32,447 bases of DNA, from positions 1 to 32,447 of the forward strand of contig WTIL01000023.1 in NCBI GenBank assembly GCA_011522725.1, given 5' to 3'. This document shows positions 8,379-16,252 of this stretch, in pieces (position 1 is the stretch's first letter; each line of letters opens with the position of its first letter). This stretch comes from Rhodospirillaceae bacterium (lineage in GTDB: Bacteria; Pseudomonadota; Alphaproteobacteria; Puniceispirillales; Puniceispirillaceae). The notes below the pieces were generated by a model. It saw nothing but the letters and a program-made list of their open reading frames with translations. It ran no database searches and was not told the origin of the DNA. The position numbers and the translations under genes are program-made.

Positions 8379-8944
8379 CCGGGACCGATGATTCGCTGAG
8401 TGCGGCGCGGCTGACCGATCTGGTGAAACGCACGCTGATGGTGATGTTCGGGCGGCGCCCGGTCAGCGGCACCTACACTCTCGACGCGCCGGCTGTCTGG
8501 CAGGCGATCTGGGCGTCGATGATCTTCACCGTGATCGTGATGATCTATCCGGCGATCACCAACGGCCTGATGGTGCTTTTCACGCGCCTGACCGTCCAGC
8601 TTCTGGCCGTCGTGGTGACGGTGCTGATCTTTATCAGGATCCTGAACAATTCCGGGCTGTCGAACCGGATCTTCGCCTATCTGGTGCCCTTCCTGTGGGT
8701 CGGGAATGTGCACCGGCTGTTTGGCGGCGCTGTCGAGAACGTCATCATCATCACCGAGGACCTGACCTACTCGATCCTGCTGTTCGGCCTGTTCTTCTGG
8801 ACGGTTTACTGGCTGTGGCGCATTGGCCGCGACCAACTGGGCCGGGACGGCTGGTACGCCACCGGACTCATTTTCCTGTCGATTGTCATCGATACGGGCC
8901 TTCAGGTGTTCCTGATGTCACGGGTTCAGATCCCGGTCGGATAA
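8375..8944 (+). CDS. Unrecognised five-helix membrane protein
   Basis: I do not recognise this family. The 189-residue product has about 40 mostly soluble N-terminal residues, then about five hydrophobic segments (roughly 43-62, 66-88, 97-111, 132-152 and 163-183) and very little outside the membrane. Its plan recalls small Yip1-like integral membrane proteins, but I see no motif that proves this. It starts inside the dapE stop codon (ATGA), so its translation is probably coupled to dapE. Its last 19 bases overlap the 3' end of truA on the other strand. Codon use and GC content look like its neighbours, which argues for a real, resident gene. Whether it serves cell-wall precursor synthesis is unknown. 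Confidence 0.8.
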   Translation: MTGTDDSLSAARLTDLVKRTLMVMFGRRPVSGTYTLDAPAVWQAIWASMIFTVIVMIYPAITNGLMVLFTRLTVQLLAVVVTVLIFIRILNNSGLSNRIFAYLVPFLWVGNVHRLFGGAVENVIIITEDLTYSILLFGLFFWTVYWLWRIGRDQLGRDGWYATGLIFLSIVIDTGLQVFLMSRVQIPVG

Positions 8945-9681
8945 GTCACCCCGGTCAGATACAGCCCCTCCGGCGGGGCGGTCGGCCCGGCGGCCGAACG
9001 GTCCTTCGCGGCCAGCGCCGCCGCCACATCTTCACTGGTCCATTTTCCCGCGCCGACCAGCGCCAGCGTGCCGACGATGTTGCGCACCTGATGGTGAAGG
9101 AAGGAGCGCGCCGCGGCATGGATATGGAGTTCCTCGCCCTGCGGTTCGATCCGCAATTCGTCGAGCGTGCGCACCGGACTGTCCGCCTGGCACTGGCTGG
9201 CACGGAAGCTGGTGAAATCATGCCGTCCGACAAGAAGCGCCGCCGCCGCCTGCATGGCGCCGGGGTCCAGTGCGCCGCCGCGATGATGCCAGACCCGGCC
9301 ATGGTCGAGCGCCGGCGGCTGGCGCCGCGGCAGCAGGCGGTATAGATAGCGCCGCCCGGTCGCGGAAAAGCGGGCATGCGCCTCGCTATCCACCTCGCGT
9401 GCTTCGATAATGCTCACCGGGTGATCGCCGGTCAGCGCGTTCAGCGCCTCCATCACCCGGTTGGCATCGAATTTGTCGGGAACGTCCAGATGCGCCACCT
9501 GGCCGGTGGCATGGACGCCGGAATCTGTCCGGCCGGCGCCCTGTACCAGAATGTCGCCGCCGGTCAGTTCGGCCGCCGCCTCTTCCAGCACCTGCTGGAC
9601 CGACAGGCCGGTGACCTGGCGCTGCCAGCCGACAAAGGGGGTGCCGTCATACTCGATGGTGATGAAGATGCGGCGGGTCAT
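8926..9681 (-). CDS. truA: tRNA pseudouridine(38-40) synthase
   Basis: TruA converts uridines 38-40 of the tRNA anticodon arm to pseudouridine. The 251-residue product begins MTRRIFITIEYDGTPFVGWQ and has the catalytic aspartate D53 in GAGRTDSGVHATGQ. Further family segments are RRYLYRLL (about 110) and FLHHQVRNIVGTL (about 195). Start and length fit the family. Its ATG overlaps the stop of fmt by four bases, making it the last gene of def-fmt-truA. Its 3' end overlaps the unknown membrane protein on the opposite strand by 19 bases. Confidence 0.96.
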   Translation of the reverse strand: MTRRIFITIEYDGTPFVGWQRQVTGLSVQQVLEEAAAELTGGDILVQGAGRTDSGVHATGQVAHLDVPDKFDANRVMEALNALTGDHPVSIIEAREVDSEAHARFSATGRRYLYRLLPRRQPPALDHGRVWHHRGGALDPGAMQAAAALLVGRHDFTSFRASQCQADSPVRTLDELRIEPQGEELHIHAAARSFLHHQVRNIVGTLALVGAGKWTSEDVAAALAAKDRSAAGPTAPPEGLYLTGVTYPTGI

Positions 9682-10640
9682 TCGCCGCCCTCCGGCGTGG
9701 CGGTGATCAGGCTTCCTTGCCGGACCGGCGTCCCGTTCAGGAAATCACGCGCCGGCATCGCCCGCCCGCCGGCAGGCTGCAGCATATCGAGAATGATCTC
9801 GCCATCTCCGGCGGCGATGCGCATTCCGCCGTCCGCATCAAGGCCCAGATAGGTGCCGGCCGCTGCCTGAGACGCCGCATCGGTGCCGGTCCGCGCATCG
9901 CGAACCCGGATCCGGCCTTTCGGCCCGTTGAACCAGGCCCCGGGAACCGGGGTAAAGGCACGGATCTGCCGGTCGATTTCGGCGGCGCTCCGCTGCCAGT
10001 CGATCTCGGCCTCGGCCGGGGTGATCTTGCGGGCATAGATGGCGGCGGCCTCATCCTGCGGGGCGGCATGGTCCAGAATGCCGGGAAGGGCATCGACGGT
10101 GTCGCCGAGAAGGTCGGCATTGATCGCTGCCAGCCTGTCGTGAAGCGTTCCGGCAGTGTCATGCGGCCCGATGGCGCAGCTGCGGCTGGCAAGCACCGGA
10201 CCGGTATCCAGCCCCTCTTCCATCAGCATGGCACAGATGCCGGTCTCGGCATCGCCGGCCTCGATCGCCCGCTGGATGGGGGCGGCACCGCGCCAGCGCG
10301 GCAGCAGCGAGGCATGGCCGTTGATACAGCCATAGCGCGGCATCGCCAGCACATTGGCGGGAAGCAGCAGACCATAGGCGACGACGACAAACAGGTCGGC
10401 ATCCAGCGCCGCCAGCGCCGCCGCGTCGGCGTCGTTCTTCAGGCTGGCCGGATGCCGGGTCTCGAGGCCGCGCGCGGCGGCATGGGCGGCAAGTGGCTGC
10501 GGTGTCTCGCGCATGCCGCGGCCCGACCGGCGCGGTGGCTGTGTGTAGACGGCGAGGATGTCATGCGAGCCGGCGAGCCTGTCCAGCGCCGGAACGGCGA
10601 AATCGGGGCTCCCCATGAACACGATACGCAGGCGCGCCAT
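9678..10640 (-). CDS. fmt: Methionyl-tRNA formyltransferase
   Basis: Fmt formylates initiator Met-tRNA using 10-formyl-tetrahydrofolate. The product of about 320 residues has the N-terminal transferase domain with FMGSPDFAVPAL, the PPRRSGRGM loop that touches the tRNA, the active-site segment INGHASLLPRWRGAAPIQRA with its Asn and His, and the catalytic Asp in GLDTG. The C-terminal OB-like domain follows from about residue 205. ATG 10640 gives the family start MARLRIVFMGSPDF. A GTG at 10652, which would overlap def by eight bases, adds four residues and cannot be excluded. It pairs functionally with def. Confidence 0.95.
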   Translation of the reverse strand: MARLRIVFMGSPDFAVPALDRLAGSHDILAVYTQPPRRSGRGMRETPQPLAAHAAARGLETRHPASLKNDADAAALAALDADLFVVVAYGLLLPANVLAMPRYGCINGHASLLPRWRGAAPIQRAIEAGDAETGICAMLMEEGLDTGPVLASRSCAIGPHDTAGTLHDRLAAINADLLGDTVDALPGILDHAAPQDEAAAIYARKITPAEAEIDWQRSAAEIDRQIRAFTPVPGAWFNGPKGRIRVRDARTGTDAASQAAAGTYLGLDADGGMRIAAGDGEIILDMLQPAGGRAMPARDFLNGTPVRQGSLITATPEGGE

Positions 10641-10644
10641 GGCG

Positions 10645-11172
10645 TCAGCCACGGCCTGATGACGCGGCGGACTGGCGAAGCTCCTTCAGCGCCTTGCGGA
10701 CGATCATGTCACGCTTCAGCCGCGACAGATGATCGATGAAAAGCACCCCGTCCAGATGATCGATCTCGTGCTGGACACAGGCCGCCAGCAGCCCCTCGCA
10801 ATGCAGCATCTGTTCATTGCCGTCGGTATCGAGATAGCGCACATCGACGCTTGCCGGGCGCTCCACCTCGGCGGTCTGGTGCGGAATCGAAAGGCAGCCC
10901 TCTTCCAGAACCGAGCGGTCGTCGGACCGGGCGACGATCTCGGGATTGATCATCTTGTAGAGTTCCGGCGCCTCGTCGCGACCGCAATCCATCACGATCA
11001 CCCGTTCCGAGATATTGACCTGCGGCGCGGCGAGCCCGATCCCGGGCGCGTCATACATGGTCTCGGCCATGTCATCGAGAAGCCGGCGGGTGCCATCGGT
11101 GATCTCGGTCACCGGTGCCGCGACCTTGCGAAGCACCGGGTCGGGGATCAGGATGATGGGAATCAGCGCCAT
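10645..11172 (-). CDS. def: Peptide deformylase
   Basis: Def removes the formyl group from the N-terminal methionine of new proteins. It is a small metalloprotease-like enzyme, usually with iron. The 175-residue product has all three motifs: GIGLAAPQV, EEGCLS with the metal-binding Cys, and QHEIDHLDG with two metal-binding His and the catalytic Glu. ATG 11172 gives MALIPIILIPDPVLR, the usual family start. A TTG at 11202 would add ten residues unlike the family. It is the first gene of def-fmt-truA and is divergent from rmuC across 130 bases in which I see no clear promoter. Confidence 0.96.
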   Translation of the reverse strand: MALIPIILIPDPVLRKVAAPVTEITDGTRRLLDDMAETMYDAPGIGLAAPQVNISERVIVMDCGRDEAPELYKMINPEIVARSDDRSVLEEGCLSIPHQTAEVERPASVDVRYLDTDGNEQMLHCEGLLAACVQHEIDHLDGVLFIDHLSRLKRDMIVRKALKELRQSAASSGRG

Positions 11173-11302
11173 GGGTTGCGAGCCTGCCTGTCTCGGGATC
11201 AAGGCTTTTGAAGTAGGTCAAGGCGCTCCGGCAGTCAAGTTGCAGTCGTGCCGCCGCCATGCCAGACTCGGCGCCAACGCACCCCCGACCCAGAGGGCAC
11301 CC

Positions 11303-12364
11303 ATGGCCATCGATACCCTTCTCCTGCTTCTTCTGCTTGCCGCTGTCGTCATCCTGATCATGCGCCAGATGCGGGCAAAGGGCGGCACCGGTGATGCCGA
11401 GGCGCTTGCCGAGCTGCGCGGCCAGCTGGCAACGCTGGCGACCCAGTCCGGCGCCTTGCAGCAGACCGTGGCGTCGGCCATGCAGGAAAGCGAAGGGCGG
11501 CTCGGCACACGGCTTGAGCAATCGCTCCGCGATCAGAACGAGCGCACCAACCGTTCGCTGACCGGCATGGCGGAAAAGCTTGCGGTGATCGAAAAGGCGA
11601 ACGAGCATATCTCGGCCCTGTCGGGGCAGGTCACCGACCTCCAGAACATCCTGTCCAACAAGCAGGCGCGTGGTTCCTTCGGCGAAGTGCAACTGGAAAA
11701 CCTGGTGCGCGACGCGCTTCCCGATTCGGCCTATTCCTTCCAGCACACGCTTGGCAACGGGCGGCGGGTGGACTGTTTCATCGAAATGCCATCTCCGCCG
11801 GGATCGATCTGCATCGATTCGAAATTTCCGCTGGAATCCTACCGCGCGCTGGCGGCGGCCGCCGATGAGGCGGCGCGCACGGCGGCGCGGCGGGCGATGG
11901 AAGGTGACGTGAAGAAACATATCGGTGACATCGCCGAGCGCTACATCATCCCCGGCGAGACAGCCGGCAGCGCCATCATGTTCCTGCCGTCCGAGGCCGT
12001 CCATGCCGAGATCAACTTGCAGCTTCCCAAGCTGGTCGAGGAAAGCCGGCGCAAGCGCGTCTATATGGCTGGGCCGGACAATCTGATGCTGCTGCTGCAC
12101 ACGGTGCGCGCCATCCTTCGCGACGCCCGCATGCATGAGGCGGCCGGCAAGATTCAGGCCGAGGTGGATACGATGATGCAGGATGTCGGCAGGCTGGATG
12201 AACGGGTCCGCAAGCTGGCATCACATTTCGGGCAGGTGGAAAAGGATATCGACGACATCCAGACATCGACCCGCAAGATCACCTCGCGCGGCAACAGGAT
12301 CACCCAGATCGATGTCGGAGAGGAGGAGGCGCCGCGTCCCGGGCTTCCTGTCGAACCTGACTGA
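11303..12364 (+). CDS. rmuC: DNA recombination protein RmuC-like
   Basis: RmuC-family proteins are nuclease-related coiled-coil proteins reported to limit rearrangements at short inverted repeats. Biochemical activity is poorly defined. The 353-residue product starts with a Leu-rich membrane anchor (residues 4-20), then a predicted coiled coil (about 30-115), then the RmuC domain from about 120 with SNKQARGSFGEVQLENLV, CIDSKFPLESY and YMAGPDNLMLLLHTVRAILR. ATG 11303 follows an AGAGGG box and places the anchor at the N-terminus. The frame runs further upstream but overlaps def. It converges on recR with only four bases between the stop codons. Confidence 0.9.
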   Translation: MAIDTLLLLLLLAAVVILIMRQMRAKGGTGDAEALAELRGQLATLATQSGALQQTVASAMQESEGRLGTRLEQSLRDQNERTNRSLTGMAEKLAVIEKANEHISALSGQVTDLQNILSNKQARGSFGEVQLENLVRDALPDSAYSFQHTLGNGRRVDCFIEMPSPPGSICIDSKFPLESYRALAAAADEAARTAARRAMEGDVKKHIGDIAERYIIPGETAGSAIMFLPSEAVHAEINLQLPKLVEESRRKRVYMAGPDNLMLLLHTVRAILRDARMHEAAGKIQAEVDTMMQDVGRLDERVRKLASHFGQVEKDIDDIQTSTRKITSRGNRITQIDVGEEEAPRPGLPVEPD

Positions 12365-12373
12365 CCTGTCAGT
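12360..12373. repeat. Short perfect dyad spanning two stop codons
   Basis: ACTGAC-CT-GTCAGT is an inverted repeat of six-base arms with a two-base centre. It contains the TGA of rmuC on the plus strand and the TGA of recR on the minus strand. No T-run follows on either side, so it is not a standard terminator. It may simply reflect two facing TGA codons. Confidence 0.5.
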
Positions 12374-12965
12374 CGCCGCCGATGCGCGAGCGCGCTTTCA
12401 GCGCCTGAGCCAGCGTCCCGTCGTCAAGGAAATCGAGCTCGCCGCCTACTGGCACGCCATGCGCAAGCCGGGTCACCTCCAGCGGCAGCGATGACAGCCT
12501 TTCGTGAAGATAATGCGCTGTCGTCTGGCCCTCGACCGTTGCCGGAAGCGCCAGGATCACCTCGCTGACCCCGTCAGCGGCGCGGCTGACCAGCCGCTCG
12601 ATATTCAGTTCGGCCGGGCCGCGCCCGTCGATCGCGCTCAGCGTTCCGCCAAGAATGTGATAAAGGCCGCGAAACGCCGCCGCGCGTTCCATCGCCCAGA
12701 GGTCGCCCACATCCTCGACGACGCAGATCACCTGCCTGTCACGCTGCGGATCGCGGCACAGGCGGCATGTGTCACCGGTATCCAGATTGCCGCAATCGGC
12801 GCAGTTGCGCACCGCGCGCGCCACCTGGCCCAGATCATCGGCCAGCGGCAGCATCAGCGTCTCGCGATTCTGCAGCAGATGCAGAACGGCGCGCCGCGCC
12901 GACCGCGGGCCGAGCCCGGGAAGCCGGGCCAGCCGGCGAATCAGGGTATCGAGCTGCGCGTCCAC
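12369..12965 (-). CDS. recR: Recombination mediator protein RecR
   Basis: RecR works with RecO (and RecF) to load RecA at single-strand gaps. The 198-residue product has a helix-hairpin-helix (LARLPGLGPRSARRAV, about 11-27), a four-cysteine zinc site (C55, C58, C67, C70), a Toprim domain beginning at ICVVEDVGDLWAME and the C-terminal VPVGGELDFLDDGTLAQAL segment that helps ring formation. It uses a GTG start at 12965 with only a weak ribosome-binding site, 11 bases after ybaB. The order dnaX-ybaB-recR is conserved in many bacteria. Confidence 0.96.
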   Translation of the reverse strand: MDAQLDTLIRRLARLPGLGPRSARRAVLHLLQNRETLMLPLADDLGQVARAVRNCADCGNLDTGDTCRLCRDPQRDRQVICVVEDVGDLWAMERAAAFRGLYHILGGTLSAIDGRGPAELNIERLVSRAADGVSEVILALPATVEGQTTAHYLHERLSSLPLEVTRLAHGVPVGGELDFLDDGTLAQALKARSRIGGD

Positions 12966-12976
12966 GGCACCCGTGC

Positions 12977-13303
12977 TCAGAAGGGAAGCGACATGCCGGG
13001 CGGCAGCGGCAGCCCGCCGGTGATGTCTTTCATCTTCGCGGCCATGGCCGCGTCGGCCTCGGCGCGGGCATTGTTGGCGGCAAGGCAGATCATGTCCTCG
13101 AGCATGCCGATATCCTCGGCGTCGACGGCGGACGGATCAATCTTCACGCCGCGCATCTCGCCCTTGCCGGTCACGGTCACCTGCACCGCGCCGCCGCCAA
13201 CCGCAGCGGAAAACTCGGTGTCGGCCATTTCCTGCTGAAGCGCTTCCATGCGCGACTGCATTTCCTGGACCTTCTTCATCATGCCGGCCATGTTGCGCAT
13301 CAT
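12977..13303 (-). CDS. ybaB: YbaB/EbfC family nucleoid-associated protein
   Basis: YbaB/EbfC proteins are small dimeric DNA-binding proteins thought to help organise the nucleoid. The 108-residue product begins with a Met- and Gln-rich helix (MMRNMAGMMKKVQEMQSRME), continues with the central sheet GAVQVTVTGKGEMRGVKIDPS and ends in a helical region plus a short Pro/Gly-rich tail. Size and layout match the family. Its start overlaps the dnaX stop by four bases (ATGA) and recR follows 11 bases later, the classic dnaX-ybaB-recR group. Confidence 0.95.
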   Translation of the reverse strand: MMRNMAGMMKKVQEMQSRMEALQQEMADTEFSAAVGGGAVQVTVTGKGEMRGVKIDPSAVDAEDIGMLEDMICLAANNARAEADAAMAAKMKDITGGLPLPPGMSLPF

Positions 13304-15036
13304 TGCGACGGTTCCTCGTCCTGTTGCCCGGCGGGTCTGACGGATTCGATCTCGGCCCCCGGGAAGGTCTCGAAAATCGATTTGATAACGGGTGTCTCGG
13401 CCAGATCGTCGCGCTGCTTTTGCCGTGCCGCCTGGCGTTCCTCGCTGATGGTCCGGCCGCCTGCGCCGTCCGAAAGGCTGACCATCCAGCGGGTGTCGGT
13501 CCAGCGGGTAAGCTGGCGCGCCATGTCGCCCGGCAGGGTCTCCGGGGCGCCGTCGGTCAGGTTGATCTCGAGCAGCCCCGGCTGCATCCGCACAAGCCGG
13601 ACATGGGTGCGGATCAGGGCCGCCAGCAGCGGCTCGTCATGCGCATCGGCAAGTTCGCTGATGTCGAGAAGCGTCGTCGGCTGCGCCGCCGCGCGGGTTT
13701 CCGGCGCGGCATCGGGTGTTGCAACCGGCGGCGCTGTCACCGGCTGTGGCGGAACGGGCGCAGTCGGCTCGCCATGCCCGGCCGCCATCATTGCTGGTGG
13801 CGGGTCTGCCGGTGGAGTTGCCGGCGGGTCGGCCGGCGAAGCATCTGGTGTGGCCGGCGCCGTTTGCTGTGGCGCGGCCGGGGCGGAATCGGCGAGCTTG
13901 CGGACGATTTCACCGGGTGTCGGCATATTCGCAAGATGCGCCAGCCGGATCACCAGCATTTCCGCCGCCGCCCCCGGCTGCGGTGCCGATGTGACCTCGC
14001 CATGCCCCTTCAGCAGCATCTGCCAGGCCCGTCCGAGGCGGGCGATCCCAAGCTCGGCAAGTTCTGACACAGGCGCCTTCTCAACCTCGAGAAGCGCCTC
14101 GAGGCTGCCCCCCGCCGCCTTCAGGCTGGCGCGGTGCACAAGGTCCAGAAGATCGGCAATGACCATTTCCGGTTCGGCCCCGTTCGCCATGGCGGAAGCC
14201 AGCGCGGCCAGCGCCCCGGCAGCGTCGCCTTTCAGGGCGGCACCAAGGATTGTGATGGAATCCTGCCGTCCTGGGCGGCCGAGCATGTCGGCGATGCTGT
14301 CCGGGCTGAGCTTGTCGGCTGTCATCGCCGCCGCCTGGTCGAGAAGCGACAGCGCGTCGCGGACCGAGCCTTCTGCGGCGCGGGCGATGGCGGTGACGGC
14401 CTCGGCCTCGGCGTTGATGTTCTCGCGCTCGCAGATCCTTGTCAGATGGCCGGCAAGCTCGTCAGCCGGCACCCGCCTCAGATCGAACCTCTGGCATCGT
14501 GACAGGATGGTGACCGGGACTTTGCGGATCTCGGTGGTGGCGAAAATGAACTTTACATTGTCCGGCGGTTCCTCAAGCGTCTTCAGCAGCGCGTTGAAGG
14601 CGCTCTTCGACATCATGTGGACCTCGTCGATGATATAGATCTTGAAGCGGGCCGAGACCGGGCGGTACCCGACCCCCTCGATGATTTCGCGCGCGTCGTC
14701 GACACCCGTATGGCTTGCCGCGTCGATTTCCAGAACATCCACATGGCGGCCGGCGCCAATGGCCTGGCATGGCTCGCAGGTCCCGCACGGCTCCAGCGTG
14801 GCCTCGCCGTTTCCGTCCTCGCCGATGCAGTTCAGGCCCCGGGCCAGCAGGCGTGCCGTCGAGGTCTTGCCCACACCGCGGACACCGGTCAGGACAAAGG
14901 CATGGGCGAGGCGGCCGAGCGTAAGGGCATTGCCAAGCGTCCGGACCAGCGCTTCCTGGCCGATCAGCTCGGAAAACCGGTCTGGCCGGTACTTGCGTGC
15001 CAGTACCCGATAGCCGTTTGGATTTTGCTCGCTCAT
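13300..15036 (-). CDS. dnaX: DNA polymerase III subunit gamma/tau
   Basis: DnaX is the AAA+ motor of the clamp loader that places the beta clamp on DNA and holds the replisome together. The 578-residue product has RKYRPDRFSELIGQ near the N-terminus, Walker A GVRGVGKTS, a four-cysteine zinc site (CIG...CGTCEPC), Walker B YIIDEVHMMS and sensor 1/SRC motif at ILSRCQRF. After about residue 370 a Pro/Ala/Asp-rich linker (about 375-455) leads to the tau-type C-terminal domain. I see no A-rich slippery run like that of E. coli dnaX, so a frameshifted gamma product is not evident. It lies just downstream of the SRP RNA gene. Confidence 0.96.
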   Translation of the reverse strand: MSEQNPNGYRVLARKYRPDRFSELIGQEALVRTLGNALTLGRLAHAFVLTGVRGVGKTSTARLLARGLNCIGEDGNGEATLEPCGTCEPCQAIGAGRHVDVLEIDAASHTGVDDAREIIEGVGYRPVSARFKIYIIDEVHMMSKSAFNALLKTLEEPPDNVKFIFATTEIRKVPVTILSRCQRFDLRRVPADELAGHLTRICERENINAEAEAVTAIARAAEGSVRDALSLLDQAAAMTADKLSPDSIADMLGRPGRQDSITILGAALKGDAAGALAALASAMANGAEPEMVIADLLDLVHRASLKAAGGSLEALLEVEKAPVSELAELGIARLGRAWQMLLKGHGEVTSAPQPGAAAEMLVIRLAHLANMPTPGEIVRKLADSAPAAPQQTAPATPDASPADPPATPPADPPPAMMAAGHGEPTAPVPPQPVTAPPVATPDAAPETRAAAQPTTLLDISELADAHDEPLLAALIRTHVRLVRMQPGLLEINLTDGAPETLPGDMARQLTRWTDTRWMVSLSDGAGGRTISEERQAARQKQRDDLAETPVIKSIFETFPGAEIESVRPAGQQDEEPSQ

Positions 15037-15129
15037 GATGACTGAAACCTACAGCACAGGACGCCGATTTGCCACTGGTAACTGGCGGTTTCGGGCGGTG
15101 CCGGAAGCAGATTGTGCGGGGATGATAGC

Positions 15130-15219
15130 GGAAGACTGGACGACCCGCGCGAAGCCGACCCTGGCTGCTTCCTCTCGGACCTGACCGGTTAGACCGACAG
15201 CGCGTCCGCCCAGCCTCCC
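15130..15219 (-). ncRNA. ffs: Signal recognition particle RNA, small bacterial type (4.5S)
   Basis: This RNA pairs with Ffh to target nascent membrane proteins to SecYEG. The minus strand holds the universal helix-8 core GGTCAGGTCC, loop GAGA, then GGAAGCAGCC (about 15164-15187). The ends, GGGAGGCTGGGCG (15219-15207) and CGTCCAGTCTTCC (15142-15130), pair over 13 positions counting G-U pairs, which fixes a hairpin of about 90 bases. The apical loop is GAGA, a GNRA loop, rather than the common GGAA. A gene upstream of dnaX is the usual alphaproteobacterial location. The exact ends are inferred from the pairing. Together with yidC and yidD the window therefore encodes several parts of the membrane-insertion pathway. 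Confidence 0.9.
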
Positions 15220-15226
15220 TGCCCTC

Positions 15227-15255
15227 TATATGGAGCAAAGAGCAGGGCCGAACAA
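15227..15255 (-). promoter_or_regulatory. Probable promoter of the SRP RNA gene
   Basis: On the minus strand TTGTTC (15255-15250), a 17-base spacer and CATATA (15232-15227) would start transcription near 15220, exactly where the terminal helix of the SRP RNA begins. The hexamers are only moderate matches, but the spacing to the RNA end supports the site. Confidence 0.5.
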
Positions 15256-15296
15256 GCCATTTGTGAAGAGGCGGGACTGCCCTGCCAGAGGCGGGA

Positions 15297-16151
15297 TCAG
15301 TCGCGGCTGCGAAGCGGGCTTGCCGGGTAGGTGCCCAGAATCGTCACCTCGCCGTCCTGGCAATAGAAGCGCAATTCGTCCATCGCCAGCTGCATGTCGG
15401 GTGAATCGATATGACCTTCGACATCCACATAGAATTGCGCATTGTGATGCGAGCCCGGGCGGATATAGCTTTCCAGCTTGGTCAGGTTGATGCCGTTGGT
15501 GGCAAAGCCGCCAAGCGACTTGTACAGGGCTGCCGGCACGCTGCGGACGGTGAATACCATGGTGGTGATCATCGCCTCGCCATTCACCGGCGGTGTGATA
15601 TCTGTCCGCGACATGACGAGAAAGCGCGTGGTGTTGTGCTCGGCATCCTCGGCCGAGGGGACGAGGACATCAAGGTCATAGATCTCGCCGGCAAGGGCCG
15701 AGGCGATGGCGCCGACACTCTTGTCGCCGCGTGCGGCGATATCCTTGGCCGCACCGGCGGTGTCGGGGTGGATCACAGGCTGCAGGCCGAGCGCGCGCAG
15801 CCGCTCGCGGCATTGCGCCAGACCCTGGGCATGGCTGTGGACCTCGACCAGATCTTCGAGTGTGGCGCCGCGCGGCGCCAGCAACTGGTGGTTCACCCGC
15901 TGGAAATGCTCGCCATTGATATAGAGGCCCGAGCCCGGAAGAAGATGATGGATGTCGGCGACACGGCCTGCGATCGAATTTTCGACCGGCACCATTGCCA
16001 GCTCGGCACGGCCTTCCTGAACGGCGAGGATCATATCCTCGAACGACCGGCAGGGCAGGACCTCCATCTCCGGCTTCACAGCCTGGCAGGCCATGTGCGA
16101 ATAGGCGCCGAGCACCCCCTGGAAGGCAATGATGTTGCTGCTGTCGGTCAT
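15297..16151 (-). CDS. pheA: Prephenate dehydratase, monofunctional
   Basis: This enzyme decarboxylates and dehydrates prephenate to phenylpyruvate on the route to phenylalanine. The 284-residue protein begins with the PDT domain (IAFQGVLGAYSHMACQ, then VPVENSIAGRV, and the catalytic Thr in HNTTRF near residue 174). It ends with an ACT domain containing GINLTKLESYIRP, the region that binds phenylalanine for feedback control. No chorismate mutase domain precedes it. It is 101 bases downstream of kdsB on the same strand, a pairing common in alphaproteobacteria. The last residues after the ACT domain are short, as usual. Confidence 0.95.
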   Translation of the reverse strand: MTDSSNIIAFQGVLGAYSHMACQAVKPEMEVLPCRSFEDMILAVQEGRAELAMVPVENSIAGRVADIHHLLPGSGLYINGEHFQRVNHQLLAPRGATLEDLVEVHSHAQGLAQCRERLRALGLQPVIHPDTAGAAKDIAARGDKSVGAIASALAGEIYDLDVLVPSAEDAEHNTTRFLVMSRTDITPPVNGEAMITTMVFTVRSVPAALYKSLGGFATNGINLTKLESYIRPGSHHNAQFYVDVEGHIDSPDMQLAMDELRFYCQDGEVTILGTYPASPLRSRD

Positions 16152-16252
16152 GTTGCGAAGGTCCGTCGCGGTTGTGCCCCGCCATGCCGGCGGAACCAGT
16201 TGATTGGCGCGCGAGTATCGGGTCGCGCCATGCGGCTGTCAATCTCGGCTGT

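Noticed and set aside
12767-14638. A 623-codon open frame on the plus strand opposite dnaX
   Set aside because: It is antisense to a well-conserved gene, has Ser/Ala/Arg-rich translation without any domain, and is expected in GC-rich DNA. The dnaX frame explains the region.
13300-15036. Programmed frameshift in dnaX producing a gamma subunit
   Set aside because: I saw no A-rich slippery heptamer comparable to that of E. coli within the linker region. The frame runs uninterrupted to a tau-type C-terminus.
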